Positions 33,107 to 42,784 of a DNA stretch of 49,245 bases are shown piece by piece. A model generated the notes under the pieces. That model saw only the letters and a list, made by a program, of their open reading frames with translations, ran no database searches and had not been told where the DNA came from. This DNA is from an uncultured cyanobacterium (GTDB lineage Bacteria; Cyanobacteriota; Cyanobacteriia; PCC-6307; Cyanobiaceae). A program made the translations under genes and the position numbers. The stretch is taken from NCBI GenBank assembly GCA_903858015.1, contig CAIOGZ010000060.1, positions 1 to 49,245 of the forward strand. Reading direction: 5' to 3'. Each line of letters starts with the position of its first letter. Positions within the stretch are counted from its first letter, which is position 1.

Positions 33107-34606
33107 CTACAGCCGAAACAACAACAAACTCCGCCCACCCCCATCCTGCAGCAGCAGCGACTGTTTATCAATAGACCACTGCCGCACCTGCTCCAGCGCT
33201 TTCAGGTACTGCTGCTCGAAGGCCATTACGTCTGCAGCGCAGGCCATCTTGGTGCTGATCAGCTGCGAGAAGCGCAGCTGTTCGCCGGCTAGCTGGAAAC
33301 CACCCAGCACCCGATTGCAGCCGCTGTTGCCAATGAGGCGCTCGCTGTCGGTGGCCAGCAGTAGCTCTGGTGGCCGGCCCGGTGGCTGGATCAGGGTCGG
33401 GCCATCGGGTGCCTGAAGCGCCCGCAGCTTCCAGGCGGTGCCGCGCAGGGTCGGTTGGGTCCGATGGGCCGGGATTGATTTTGGTACGGGTTGTTCGGTG
33501 GATCCCATTTCAGTCAGTGGAAGTTGATTGGCTGTCATTCCCGCCGATCCCATTTCAGTCTGCGGGCAGCTTTGGCCGGGAAGCGCCCTCCCGAACGCCT
33601 CCACCACCAGGGTGCGGCGAGAGCCCCGGTCTGGTTGCGTAGCGGGGCGCTGGCTGATCAGCCCCTCCAGGGTCACCAGCAGGGGCTGGCCTCGCTTGCC
33701 AGCGGGTACAACCCGCCCGTAGGCCTGCTGCAGGCGCCGGTAGTCGCCCTCCAGTGCCACCGGCAGCCGCTGGCCTGTGGCATAGAGCTGCAGGCTCGGC
33801 CCTTCGGGCAGCTGCCGGAACAGGCCCGCCAGAAACAGCCGTGGCGCGATCGGCTCCGGCACCGCTAGCCGCAGCAGCCGGTCTTTGCTCCCCGGCCGGA
33901 ACGGTTTTCCATCCAGATCGAGCTTGCGCAGCACAGCGCCCCCCTCCAGCGGCTGCAGAAACACCGGCGCCTCCCGGCCGCCGCGCAACACCAGCCGTTG
34001 GCCGGACGGCTCCAGGCGCCAGCGGCCGATGTCGTCGAAGGTATGGGGAGCGGGCCGATTCAGCCAGGTTTGGCGTAGTTGGTAGCTGCCGTCTGCGGCC
34101 AGGTCCAGCTGCCAGCGGCTGCTGCCGCCGGCGCTAAACAGCTCGCCGCGCCAGCTGGCGGGCAACCGGCCCAGGGCCCCCTGGCCACCACCCCAGCCCG
34201 GCCGGCCGCTGCCCACCGGCACCAGCTGCAATGTCAACGGCGCGCTGGCGCCGCCCCTGAGCACCGGCGTGAACGTGTCGGTGGTGAACAGCAGCCGCTC
34301 GCCCTGGCGCAGCGTGGCGCGCACCCCATAGAGCCCCCCCGGGGAGAGGTCGCGGTCTTGGTAGCGGATCGTGAAGCGGAAGGGGGGCTGGCCGGCGGGC
34401 TGCAGCCTGGTGCGCCCCAGCACCCGGGCCGGCGCATCGGCGAGGGCCGTGTCGATCAGCAGAACTTCGAGCGCCGCATCCGGCGGCACGGCTATCAGCT
34501 GCTGCAGGCGGGCCGTACCGGTGATCTGGCCGGCGCGGGCCGCAGGGGCCAGCAGCTGGCTGGCCAGGAGGGGTGCGGCCAGGGGCGCGGCGGGCTGCAG
34601 GGTCAC
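33107..34606 (-). CDS. Exported YbaY / NlpE-like / META domain protein
   Basis: A 499-residue envelope protein with a Sec-like leader (about 25 residues, ending ARA). Three parts follow. Residues 27-125 are a YbaY-like domain (ITGTARLQQLIAVPPDAALE, then FRFTIRYQDRDLSPGGLYGV). Residues 150-240 are NlpE-like (WRGELFSAGGSSRWQLDLAA, then YQLRQTW). The last 115 residues are a META/HslJ domain (LRGTAWKLRALQ, GNSGCNRVLGGFQ, STKMACAADVMAFEQQYL). The linker before META contains a short repeat of TEMGS. META and NlpE proteins are linked to envelope stress and drug resistance; the role here is inferred. There is no lipobox, so it is probably periplasmic. Confidence 0.72.
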   Translation of the reverse strand: MTLQPAAPLAAPLLASQLLAPAARAGQITGTARLQQLIAVPPDAALEVLLIDTALADAPARVLGRTRLQPAGQPPFRFTIRYQDRDLSPGGLYGVRATLRQGERLLFTTDTFTPVLRGGASAPLTLQLVPVGSGRPGWGGGQGALGRLPASWRGELFSAGGSSRWQLDLAADGSYQLRQTWLNRPAPHTFDDIGRWRLEPSGQRLVLRGGREAPVFLQPLEGGAVLRKLDLDGKPFRPGSKDRLLRLAVPEPIAPRLFLAGLFRQLPEGPSLQLYATGQRLPVALEGDYRRLQQAYGRVVPAGKRGQPLLVTLEGLISQRPATQPDRGSRRTLVVEAFGRALPGQSCPQTEMGSAGMTANQLPLTEMGSTEQPVPKSIPAHRTQPTLRGTAWKLRALQAPDGPTLIQPPGRPPELLLATDSERLIGNSGCNRVLGGFQLAGEQLRFSQLISTKMACAADVMAFEQQYLKALEQVRQWSIDKQSLLLQDGGGRSLLLFRL

Positions 34607-35428
34607 GGCGGTGCAGGGCGGGTTGCTTTTGTGGTTCAGCCTGCCGGACGGGTAAGGACCAGCCTGCAGGAATGGCGATGACCAGCCCGCAAAAAGGGCG
34701 ATGACGCTGTATGGCCCAGCTCTGCTGATAGTCCTACGGGCTGAACTGGGACGGTGCTGGCGATTTTAGTTGTTATGGGCATGAAAAACAACAAGTCGTT
34801 CGCTCTATGCTCAAATCTAGACCTAGCTCCAAACTCAATTCTTTGTCCAACTCTTGGCCCAAAGTCAACCCAACTCTCGGCCCAAGCTCAACCCAACTCT
34901 CGATCTGAATCTAACTGGGTCCCTGCTTTTCTCCCTTAAGCGCAACCAGCCATGGACTAGACGGGTGCGCTAAACCACCATGGCCAAAGTGGGGGCCCCA
35001 AGCCACCATGGGGCCGATGATGGTCGTGGTCAGGATGGGGCAGATGGGGCGCCATTGAGCCAGCTACGCGGGACCTCACCACCCAGCTTTGCCCAGCCCT
35101 GCTACGGCTCCCGGCCCGCAAGGGCGCTCACCAGCCCCAGGGGCTGACAAAGGCCTGCAAGCCAAGGCACCGTGCCTGCAGGCCTCCCCCCTTGCCAGCC
35201 CATCCCCCGGCGCCTCGCCAGCCCCAGAGCCCCGCTAGCCCTCTTCAGCAGCCTCCCCCCCACCCGCTGGCAGCTCGTTAGCCTGGAGCTGTGCTTTGGT
35301 GTTGGTCGTCGGCTCCGCAGCCTGGATTTTGTTGCGGCGCAGGGTTAATTCGGATGATTGGTAGCAATTACTTCATCCAAGCGGGCAGGCCAAAGCCAAT
35401 TATCCATCCCATACCAACTTTTTGATCA
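34607..35428. other. Long intergenic region upstream of glnN
   Basis: About 820 bp without a supported gene. It holds two 23-bp direct repeats (34857-34879 and 34880-34902, GCCCAAAGTCAACCC type), a 7-bp inverted repeat GGCCCCA/TGGGGCC (34994-35015) overlapping a duplicated CCACCATGG, and an AT-richer stretch from 35340 that should contain the glnN promoter. No exact GTA-N8-TAC NtcA site was found near the start. Confidence 0.5.
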
Positions 35429-37600
35429 ATGCCCAGTCCCCAACGGCTCGCCGCCTACCAAACGATCCAACACCGCCCTGCTGTGGCGACAGCAGCCAGC
35501 GCTCCGCTGCAGGAGATCTGGGCCCAGGACGTGTTTGATCTCATCAAGATGAAGGCGGCCCTGCCTAAGGACGTCTTCAAGTCGGTGCAGAAAACCATCA
35601 AAGAGGGCGGCAAGCTCGATGTGGGAGTGGCTAATGCGGTCGCCCAGGCCATGAAGGAGTGGGCCACCGCCCGCGGCGCCCTCTATTACGCCCATGTTTT
35701 TTATCCCCTCACCAATTCATCGGCCGAAAAGCACGACGGCTTCATCTCCGTGCAGGGCGATGGCTCCACGATCACCGAATTCACCGGCAAGCTGCTGGTG
35801 CAGGGCGAACCGGATGGTTCCTCCTTCCCGAATGGCGGCATCCGCTCCACCTTCGAAGCCCGTGGCTACACCGCCTGGGATATCACCAGCCCCGCCTTCT
35901 TGATGGCGACCCCGAATGGGATCACCTTCTGCATTCCCACCGTCTTCATCTCCTGGACCGGCGAAGCCCTCGATAAGAAAACTCCCCTGCTGCGCGCTAA
36001 CGCGGCCATGAACCGCGAAGCCCAGCGGCTGCTCAGATTGCTCGGCTACAAAGATGTAGCGCCGGTCAACTCCAGTTGCGGCGCCGAGCAAGAGTATTTC
36101 CTTGTCGATAGCAGCTTCGTGGCCCTCCGCCCCGACCTGCTGCTCACCGGCCGCACCCTGTTTGGCCACCCCTCCGCCAAGGGCCAACAATTCGACGACC
36201 ACTATTTCGGGGCCATCCCCCAGCGGGTCCAGGTCTTCATGCAGGATGTGGAGCGCCAGATGTATAGCCTGGGCATTCCCGCCAAAACCCGCCACAACGA
36301 AGTCGCCCCTGGCCAGTTCGAGATTGCCCCCTTCTTTGAAGCGGCCAATGTGGCCACCGACCACCAGCAGCTGACGATGACGCTGCTCAAGAGCACCGCC
36401 CGCAAGCACGGCATGAACTGCCTGCTGCACGAGAAGCCCTTTGAGGGCATCAATGGCTCCGGCAAGCACGTCAACTGGTCGGTAGGTAATGCTACCCAGG
36501 GCAACTTGCTTGATCCCGGTAGTACACCCCACGAGAACATGCAGTTCCTGCTGTTCTGTGGTGCCGTGATCCGCGGCGTGCATCTCTATGGACCGCTGAT
36601 GCGGGCCGTGGTGGCAACGGCTGGTAATGATCACCGGCTTGGTGCTAACGAGGCGCCACCGGCGATCATCTCCGTTTATCTCGGTAGCCAGCTGGAGGAT
36701 GTGTTCAAGCAGATTCTTGCCGGTGAAGTCACCGGCTCCACCTCCGCCGGTGTGATGAAGCTCGGTGTGGATACCCTGCCCGAATTCCCTAAGGACCCCG
36801 GCGACCGCAATCGCACCTCCCCCTTCGCCTTTACCGGTAATCGCTTCGAGTTCCGGGCCGTTGGCTCCAACCAGTCCGTCGCGGGCCCGCTGGTGGCAAT
36901 GAATACAATCCTTGCCAATTCGCTTCGCTTCGTTGCCAACGAACTAGAGGCGAAAATGAACAATGGCGAATCCCTCGAAACCGCCGCCTACGCCGTGCTC
37001 AAGGGCATCATGCAGGATCATGGCGCCGTGGTATTCGGTGGTGATGGTTATTCCAAGGAGTGGCACCGCATCGCCGTTGAAGAACGCGGACTGGAAAATC
37101 TCCACAACACCGCCGCCGCCCTTGCCGTGCTCCAGCGCCCCGAGATCCGCGAGCTGTTCGCTAGCGAAGGGGTGCTCAGCCCGGTGGAACTGGAAAGCCG
37201 CTACGAGGTCTACGCCGAGCAGTACGTGCTAGCCATCGAGGTGGAGGCCAAGCTGGCCCTGCAGATGGCCCGCACCCAGATCTATCCGGCGGTGATGGGC
37301 TATCTGGGCCAGCTCTCGAGCTCCTTGCATCACCAGGAGAATCTTGGCCTGCCCCCCGACCGCGCCCTGGCCGGCAAGATTGCCAGCCTCAACCAGCAGT
37401 TGCTTCAAACCTGCGAGAGCCTCGATGGGGCCATCGCCAACCCACCCCATGGCGACACCCAGGCCCACATGAACCACTGCGCCAACACCCTGCTGCCGCT
37501 GATCGCTACCCTCCGCCAGGCGGTCGATGGCCTCGAAGCCTTGGTCGATGATGCCGTCTGGCCTCTGCCCAGCTACCAGGAGATGCTGTTCATCAAATAA
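35429..37600 (+). CDS. glnN: Glutamine synthetase type III
   Basis: A 723-residue GSIII (GlnN), the large hexameric/dodecameric glutamine synthetase found in many cyanobacteria instead of or beside GlnA. It makes glutamine from glutamate, ammonia and [50 protein letters not shown] and [16 protein letters not shown] are the ammonium, metal and nucleotide sites in the GSIII form. The length is normal for the class. The gene stands alone, ends at a clear terminator, and converges on mgtA. In other cyanobacteria glnN is induced by nitrogen starvation through NtcA. Confidence 0.95.
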   Translation: MPSPQRLAAYQTIQHRPAVATAASAPLQEIWAQDVFDLIKMKAALPKDVFKSVQKTIKEGGKLDVGVANAVAQAMKEWATARGALYYAHVFYPLTNSSAEKHDGFISVQGDGSTITEFTGKLLVQGEPDGSSFPNGGIRSTFEARGYTAWDITSPAFLMATPNGITFCIPTVFISWTGEALDKKTPLLRANAAMNREAQRLLRLLGYKDVAPVNSSCGAEQEYFLVDSSFVALRPDLLLTGRTLFGHPSAKGQQFDDHYFGAIPQRVQVFMQDVERQMYSLGIPAKTRHNEVAPGQFEIAPFFEAANVATDHQQLTMTLLKSTARKHGMNCLLHEKPFEGINGSGKHVNWSVGNATQGNLLDPGSTPHENMQFLLFCGAVIRGVHLYGPLMRAVVATAGNDHRLGANEAPPAIISVYLGSQLEDVFKQILAGEVTGSTSAGVMKLGVDTLPEFPKDPGDRNRTSPFAFTGNRFEFRAVGSNQSVAGPLVAMNTILANSLRFVANELEAKMNNGESLETAAYAVLKGIMQDHGAVVFGGDGYSKEWHRIAVEERGLENLHNTAAALAVLQRPEIRELFASEGVLSPVELESRYEVYAEQYVLAIEVEAKLALQMARTQIYPAVMGYLGQLSSSLHHQENLGLPPDRALAGKIASLNQQLLQTCESLDGAIANPPHGDTQAHMNHCANTLLPLIATLRQAVDGLEALVDDAVWPLPSYQEMLFIK

Positions 37601-37642
37601 CGGCCAAGTTCCCCCTCCCAGGCAGCTCGGCCCTGGTAGTCC

Positions 37643-37669
37643 GCCCCTGGCCGCATGGCCGGGGGCTTT
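37643..37669. terminator. Terminator between glnN and mgtA
   Basis: CCCCTGGCC (37644-37652) pairs with GGCCGGGGG (37657-37665) around a four-base loop and is followed by CTTT. It lies 43 bp after the glnN stop and 3 bp from the mgtA stop, so it may serve both convergent genes. Confidence 0.75.
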
Positions 37670-37671
37670 GA

Positions 37672-40446
37672 TCAGCTCGTGCCAAATCGCCCTACATACC
37701 AGCTTTTAATCAGTTGGGTGAGCAGGCAGTAGCTGAGCAGAATCGCCGCAAGCCAGCCAAAGTAAGCCAGCGGTAGGGGCACCATCCCAATCGCTGCGCC
37801 GATCGGCGTGTAGGGGATGCTGATCGCGCTTGCCATCACCAACGCGCTGATGGCCGCCATCAGCGGGGCCGGGTTGCTTTGCAGAAATGGAGTATGGGAA
37901 GTGCGGATGATGTACACGATCAGGGTTTGGGTCATCAGGCTTTCCACGAACCATCCGGTTTGAAATAGCGCTTGTTGCTCTGTTGTATTGGCCCCAAAAA
38001 CAAACCACATCAGCGCGAATGTGGCATAGTCGAATAGGGAGCTGATCGGGCCGATGTAGAGCATGAATCTTCTGATCTCTTTGATCCGCCATTGGCGCGG
38101 TTGCTTCAGGTAATCGGCATCCACGTGGTCAAAGGGGATGCCGGTTTGGGAGAAGTCATAGAGTAGGTTGTTGAGCAGGATTTGTACTGGCAGCATGGGC
38201 AAGAAGGGCAGCAGGATGCTTGCTCCCAACATGCTGAACATGTTGCCAAATGCAGAACTTGTGCCCATCTTGATGTACTTGGCAATGTTGCCAAAGGTGC
38301 GGCGCCCCTCCATCACGCCAGCATTCAGCACCAATAAACTCTTTTCCAGCAGCACGATATCGGCCGATTCCTTGGCAATATCCACCGCCGTGTCCACCGA
38401 GATGCCAATGTCGGCCTGCCGCAGGGCGGCGGCGTCATTGATGCCGTCCCCCATGAAGCCCACCACGTGGCCCCGGTTGCGCAGGGTTTGGATGATCCTC
38501 GATTTCTGCAGCGGCGAGAGCTTGGCGAAGATGGTGGTGGCTTCCGCCCGCTCCCCCAGCTGGGCATCGTCTAGGGCCTCGATCTCGTGGCCCAGCAACA
38601 CCCCGGCCACCGCCAGGCCCACGTCTTTGCAGGTTTTGCGGGCGATCACCGCGTTATCGCCGCTCAGCACCTTCACCGCCACCCCGCCGCGGTGCAGCTC
38701 GCGCAGCGCCGGCGCCGCCGAATCCTTGGGTGGATCGAGAAACGCCACGAGCCCCAGGAAGGTGAGCCCAGCCTCATCACTAAGCGCATAGGGTTGGCTC
38801 TGGATCGGCACTTCCTTGTAGGCCACGGCAATCACGCGCAGGCCTTCAGCATTGAGATCCCCCGCTAATCGCAGCACTTGCTGGTGGTTTTCGGCGTTGA
38901 TCGGCTCGATCAGCTCGCCATCCTTCAAGCTGCTGCACACCATCAGGATCTCTTCGAGGGCTCCCTTACAGATCAACTCGTGGTGATGGTTCTCCTCTTC
39001 TACCACCACCGACATCCGCCGCCGTTGGAAGTCGAAGGGGATCTCATCGATTTTGAGAAAGTTTTTTTCCACCTTCAAACCACGATGCAGCTCCACATGC
39101 TCGAGCACCGCCACATCGAGCAGGCTCTTCAGACCCGTTTGGTGAAAGCTGTTGAGATAGGCATGCTCCAGCACCGGCTCCGATTCTTTGCCGCGATAAT
39201 CGAGATAGCGTTCGAGCACGATCCGATCTTGGGTCAGGGTTCCTGTCTTGTCGGTACACAGGATGGTCATCGCACCAAGATTTTGAATCGAATCAATATT
39301 TTTCACAATCACTTTCTGCTTCGCCATCGCAATCGCACCCCGCGAAAGGTTTGCGGTTACGATCATCGGCAACATCTCTGGTGTCAGCCCAACAGCTACC
39401 GATAGTGCGAAGAAGAAAGCCTCACCCCAGTTGCCCTTGCTGATGCCGTTGATCAGGAATACCGCCGGTGCCATCACCAGCATGAACCGCACCAGCAGCA
39501 GGCTGACATCGCTGATGTCCCGATCGAAGCTACTGCGGCTGCGCATACCGCTCAGGCTTTTCGCCAGCGACCCCAGGCAGGTGCGCTCCCCCGTGGCCAC
39601 CACCACCGCTGTAGCGGTGCCGCTGATCACGTTGGTGCCCAGGAAGCAGAGGTTTTGCAGCTCCAGCGGCTCGCTGATCTCTAGCTGGTCGGCGGCTAAG
39701 ACACTGTGCTTCTCCACCGGCAACGATTCACCGCTGAGGGCGGCCTGGCTCACGAAGAGGTCTTTGGAACTCAGTATTCGCCCATCGGCGGGGATCATGT
39801 CGCCGGCCGCCAGCAGCACCACGTCGCCGGGCACCAGCCGCTCGATCGGCTCCTCCCGCTGCCTTGGTGCCTCGGCGCTGAGCTGCAGGTTGAGGTCGGC
39901 GGCCAGGGCCGCACTGATGTCCTGGCGGCCATCGCGCCGTTTCACCGTGGCGGTGGTATGCACCAGCTGGCGCAGGGATTGGGCCGCCCGCAGCGAGCGG
40001 TACTCCTGCGAAAAGCGCAATAAGACGCTAAACATAATCATCGTGCTGATGATCAATGCCGCCTTCTGATCACCTGTCAACAGCGACAGGGCGGCTAGGC
40101 AGGCGAGCAGAAACACCAGCGGATTTCTGAACGTTTTACCGAGTTGGCCAAGCCAGGAGACCGGCCGTTCATGGGCAATTCGGTTGGGCCCAAGCTTGGC
40201 GAGGCGCAGTTCGGCTTGCAAATCGCTCAGCCCTTCGGCGCTGCTGTTCAGGCGGGCCAATAGGGCAGCGCTGTCCTCCCGGGCGGCGCGCAGCAGCTGC
40301 TCCGTAGCCGCTTCAGCCTTGCCAGCCCCCGCAAGCCCGCCCCCTGCAAGCCCAGCCCCCGCACCCCCGGCTCCCGCAACATCCCCAGCTGCCGCAACAC
40401 CCCCAGCTCGGCGAGCCCCGAAGGGCCAGCGCAGACGAAGCACCAT
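37672..40446 (-). CDS. mgtA: Magnesium-translocating P-type ATPase (P3B)
   Basis: A 924-residue P3B ATPase. SGESLPVEK is the actuator loop, AVGLTPEMLPMIVTANLSRGA the TM4 signature of MgtA/MgtB, LCTDKTGTLTQD the phosphorylation site, and GFMGDGINDAAALRQADIGI the hinge. It ends with about ten helices and imports Mg2+ across the plasma membrane. The first 50 residues are unusual: a Gly/Ala tract encoded by six 15-bp units that is absent from typical MgtA. I see no mgtA leader or M-box in the short upstream region. It is divergent from the amino-acid transporter operon and converges on glnN. Confidence 0.93.
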   Translation of the reverse strand: MVLRLRWPFGARRAGGVAAAGDVAGAGGAGAGLAGGGLAGAGKAEAATEQLLRAAREDSAALLARLNSSAEGLSDLQAELRLAKLGPNRIAHERPVSWLGQLGKTFRNPLVFLLACLAALSLLTGDQKAALIISTMIMFSVLLRFSQEYRSLRAAQSLRQLVHTTATVKRRDGRQDISAALAADLNLQLSAEAPRQREEPIERLVPGDVVLLAAGDMIPADGRILSSKDLFVSQAALSGESLPVEKHSVLAADQLEISEPLELQNLCFLGTNVISGTATAVVVATGERTCLGSLAKSLSGMRSRSSFDRDISDVSLLLVRFMLVMAPAVFLINGISKGNWGEAFFFALSVAVGLTPEMLPMIVTANLSRGAIAMAKQKVIVKNIDSIQNLGAMTILCTDKTGTLTQDRIVLERYLDYRGKESEPVLEHAYLNSFHQTGLKSLLDVAVLEHVELHRGLKVEKNFLKIDEIPFDFQRRRMSVVVEEENHHHELICKGALEEILMVCSSLKDGELIEPINAENHQQVLRLAGDLNAEGLRVIAVAYKEVPIQSQPYALSDEAGLTFLGLVAFLDPPKDSAAPALRELHRGGVAVKVLSGDNAVIARKTCKDVGLAVAGVLLGHEIEALDDAQLGERAEATTIFAKLSPLQKSRIIQTLRNRGHVVGFMGDGINDAAALRQADIGISVDTAVDIAKESADIVLLEKSLLVLNAGVMEGRRTFGNIAKYIKMGTSSAFGNMFSMLGASILLPFLPMLPVQILLNNLLYDFSQTGIPFDHVDADYLKQPRQWRIKEIRRFMLYIGPISSLFDYATFALMWFVFGANTTEQQALFQTGWFVESLMTQTLIVYIIRTSHTPFLQSNPAPLMAAISALVMASAISIPYTPIGAAIGMVPLPLAYFGWLAAILLSYCLLTQLIKSWYVGRFGTS
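40321..40410 (-). repeat. Six 15-bp units in the mgtA N-terminus
   Basis: Six consecutive 15-bp units, from GCCAGCCCCCGCAAG to AACACCCCCAGCTCG on the plus strand, encode a Gly/Ala/Val/Leu tract in MgtA read on the minus strand. Period is exactly five codons, the same as in ndhD3, the SNF2 gene and the SWIM gene. Confidence 0.78.
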
Positions 40447-40684
40447 GGTCAGCCGGCCCGAGCTGGTGGGGGCAGGGGGGGATCCGCCTGGGCCTGCTGA
40501 ACGCTATTGACGCTCCGTTGCTTCGAAGCAGCTGACCCGCTCCTGGCCCGTGCCCCCTAGCCAGCCCCCTGAGGGCAGTTTCCTGGCCAGCGCCCCAGCC
40601 CGAGCCAGCTGCCCAGGGGGCCCCACTGCAGCAACCCGGATGCGCAGACGTGGGAAAATCCCTGCCAATTCGATCCGCTTCACC

Positions 40685-41749
40685 ATGCGATCCCGTGCCC
40701 GCAGCTGGCTTGCGCTTCCGCTTCTGCTGGCCCTGGGCCTCGCTGGCTGCGCTTCCGATAGCGGCGGTGGCGTCCAGAGCGGCAAGATGGCCACGATCAA
40801 GGCCCGCGGCAAGTTGATCTGTGGGGTCGATGGCTCCCTGCCGGGCTTCAGCTTTGTGGGCCCCGATGGCAGCTATAGCGGCCTCGATGTGGATGTCTGC
40901 AAGGCGATGGCCGCCGCCCTGTTTGGTGATCCGACCAAGGTGGAATACCGCAACCTCAATTCCAGCGAGCGCTTCGCCGCCCTCGCCAGTGGCGAAGTCG
41001 ACCTGCTCTCGCGCAACACCACCATGACCCTCAGCCGCGATGCGGCCGGCGGCAATGGCCTCAGCTTCGCGCCACCCACCTTCTACGACGGCCAGGGGGT
41101 GATGGCCCCCATCGCCAGCGGCATCAAGACCCTCAAGGATCTGGCCGGCAAGCCGATCTGCGTCGAGAGCGGCACCACCACCGAGCTCAACCTCGCCGAC
41201 CGGATGCGCGAGCAATCCATCCCCTACACGCCGCTGAAGTTCCAAACCGGCGACCAGACCTACGCCGCCTATCTGCAGGGCCGCTGTGTGGCCGTCACCA
41301 GCGACCGCTCCCAGCTGGCCGGCAAGCGCAGCAGCTTCCCCAACCCCGACGCCCACAGCCTGTTGCCGGATGTGATGAGCAAGGAGCCCCTCACCCCGGC
41401 CACCGTCAATGGCGATCCGGTTTGGGCCGATGCCGTGCGCTGGACGGTGAACGCCCTCTTCCAGGCTGAGGAGCTCGGCATCAGCAAGGCCTCGATCGCC
41501 GCCAAACTCGCCGAGGCCAAGGCCAACCCCAACCAGGCCGACCTGCGCCGTTTCCTCGGCGTCGAGGGTGAATTCGGCAAGCAGCTCGGCCTGCCGGCGG
41601 ATTTCGTGCCCAAGATCATTGGCGCCGTGGGTCACTACGGCGAGATCTTTGATCGCAATGTGGGCCCAGGCTCCCGCCTCAAGCTCGACCGGGGTGTCAA
41701 CAAGCAATGGAAAGATGGCGGCCTGATCTATTCGCCGCCCTTCCGCTGA
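40685..41749 (+). CDS. Polar amino-acid ABC transporter substrate-binding lipoprotein
   Basis: A 354-residue family 3 solute-binding protein of the general amino-acid type (AapJ/BztA/NatF-like). The leader ends in a lipobox LAGC (about residues 18-21), so it is tethered outside the membrane. TIKARGKLICGVDGSLPGFS, GSYSGLDVDVCKAMAAALFG and LASGEVDLLSRNTTMTLSRD are the conserved ligand-binding blocks. The ATG at 40685 gives a normal signal peptide. The stop overlaps the next start (TGATG). First gene of a four-gene importer operon for acidic and neutral amino acids. Confidence 0.93.
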   Translation: MRSRARSWLALPLLLALGLAGCASDSGGGVQSGKMATIKARGKLICGVDGSLPGFSFVGPDGSYSGLDVDVCKAMAAALFGDPTKVEYRNLNSSERFAALASGEVDLLSRNTTMTLSRDAAGGNGLSFAPPTFYDGQGVMAPIASGIKTLKDLAGKPICVESGTTTELNLADRMREQSIPYTPLKFQTGDQTYAAYLQGRCVAVTSDRSQLAGKRSSFPNPDAHSLLPDVMSKEPLTPATVNGDPVWADAVRWTVNALFQAEELGISKASIAAKLAEAKANPNQADLRRFLGVEGEFGKQLGLPADFVPKIIGAVGHYGEIFDRNVGPGSRLKLDRGVNKQWKDGGLIYSPPFR

Positions 41750-42783
41750 TGGGTTTTGCTTCCCCAGCCGCTCCCCCGCCCCAGCCACCGCCACGCCCCG
41801 CCCCTGCAGCTCCGGTGCCCTGGTGGCGCAACCGCGTCGTGCTCCCCTGGGTGATCCAGGCGGCCGTGGCGCTGACCGTGCTGGTGCTGATTGCCTTCCT
41901 GCTGGGCAACCTGATCCGCAACCTCACCGCCGCCGGTTTACTGCTGAGCTGGAACTGGCTAGGCCAGCCCGCCGGCTTCGACATCGCTGAAACCCTGCTG
42001 CCCTTTGATGCCAGCCAGCCCTACTGGCGGGGCTTGGCCGCCGGCTTGGTCAACACGCTGCGGGTGGTGCTGGCCGGCCTGGTTGGCTCCACCCTGCTCG
42101 GCACCCTGCTGGGCATGGCTTCGTTCAGCAGCAATGGTTTGCTGCGCGGCCTCACCAGGGCTTATGTGGAGATCGTGCGCAACATCCCGCTGCTGCTGCA
42201 GTTGGTGTTCTGGTATTTCGTGGTCTTCCTTTCCCTGCCCAATGGCACGGCTGCGATCCAGCTGCCGGGGGTGGTGCTGGCCAAATCCGGCCTCTACCTG
42301 GCCTGGTTTGGCGAAGGACTGCGCTGGCTCGGTCCCTATCTCGTTAATGGCGTCTGGCAGGCGCCGCTGCGGCTGTCGGTGGAATTTGGCGCCCTGCTCA
42401 CCGGCCTGGTCGCCTATTCGGCCGCCTTCATCGCCGAGGTGGTGCGCGGCGGCATTGCGGCGGTGGCCAAGGGCCAGTGGGAGGCGGCCTCCTCCCTGGG
42501 CCTGAGCTGGTTCCAGACCCTGCGCCAGGTGGTGCTGCCCCAGGCCCTGCGGGTGATCGTGCCGGGCCTCAACACCCAATACATCTCCCTGGCCAAAAAT
42601 TCCGCCCTGGCGGTGGCGGTGGGCTACACCGATCTTTATTCGGTGGCCGAAACCACCTTGAACCAAACCGGCCGGGCCGTGGAGGTGGTGCTGCTGCTGC
42701 TGGCCGCCTACCTGGTGCTCGATCTGTTCATCTCCCTGGTGATGAATGGCCTCAACCGACTTGTGCAGATCCGGGAGCGCTGA
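41749..42783 (+). CDS. Amino-acid ABC transporter permease 1 (AapQ/BztB/NatG-like)
   Basis: A 344-residue permease of the HisMQ family. A proline-rich cytosolic start precedes the first helix (WVIQAAVALTVLVLIAFLLG). YVEIVRNIPLLLQLVFWYFV and AFIAEVVRGGIAAVAKGQWEAASSLG carry the EAA loop that contacts the ATPase. Long permeases like this one pair with AapJ-type binding proteins. The start overlaps the preceding stop, and the next permease follows after 1 bp. It forms the channel with the downstream permease. Confidence 0.92.
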   Translation: MGFASPAAPPPQPPPRPAPAAPVPWWRNRVVLPWVIQAAVALTVLVLIAFLLGNLIRNLTAAGLLLSWNWLGQPAGFDIAETLLPFDASQPYWRGLAAGLVNTLRVVLAGLVGSTLLGTLLGMASFSSNGLLRGLTRAYVEIVRNIPLLLQLVFWYFVVFLSLPNGTAAIQLPGVVLAKSGLYLAWFGEGLRWLGPYLVNGVWQAPLRLSVEFGALLTGLVAYSAAFIAEVVRGGIAAVAKGQWEAASSLGLSWFQTLRQVVLPQALRVIVPGLNTQYISLAKNSALAVAVGYTDLYSVAETTLNQTGRAVEVVLLLLAAYLVLDLFISLVMNGLNRLVQIRER

Positions 42784-42784
42784 G

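Noticed and set aside
35355-35375. Possible NtcA site upstream of glnN (GTA and TAC)
   Set aside because: The half-sites are only 5 bases apart rather than 8, so it does not match GTA-N8-TAC.
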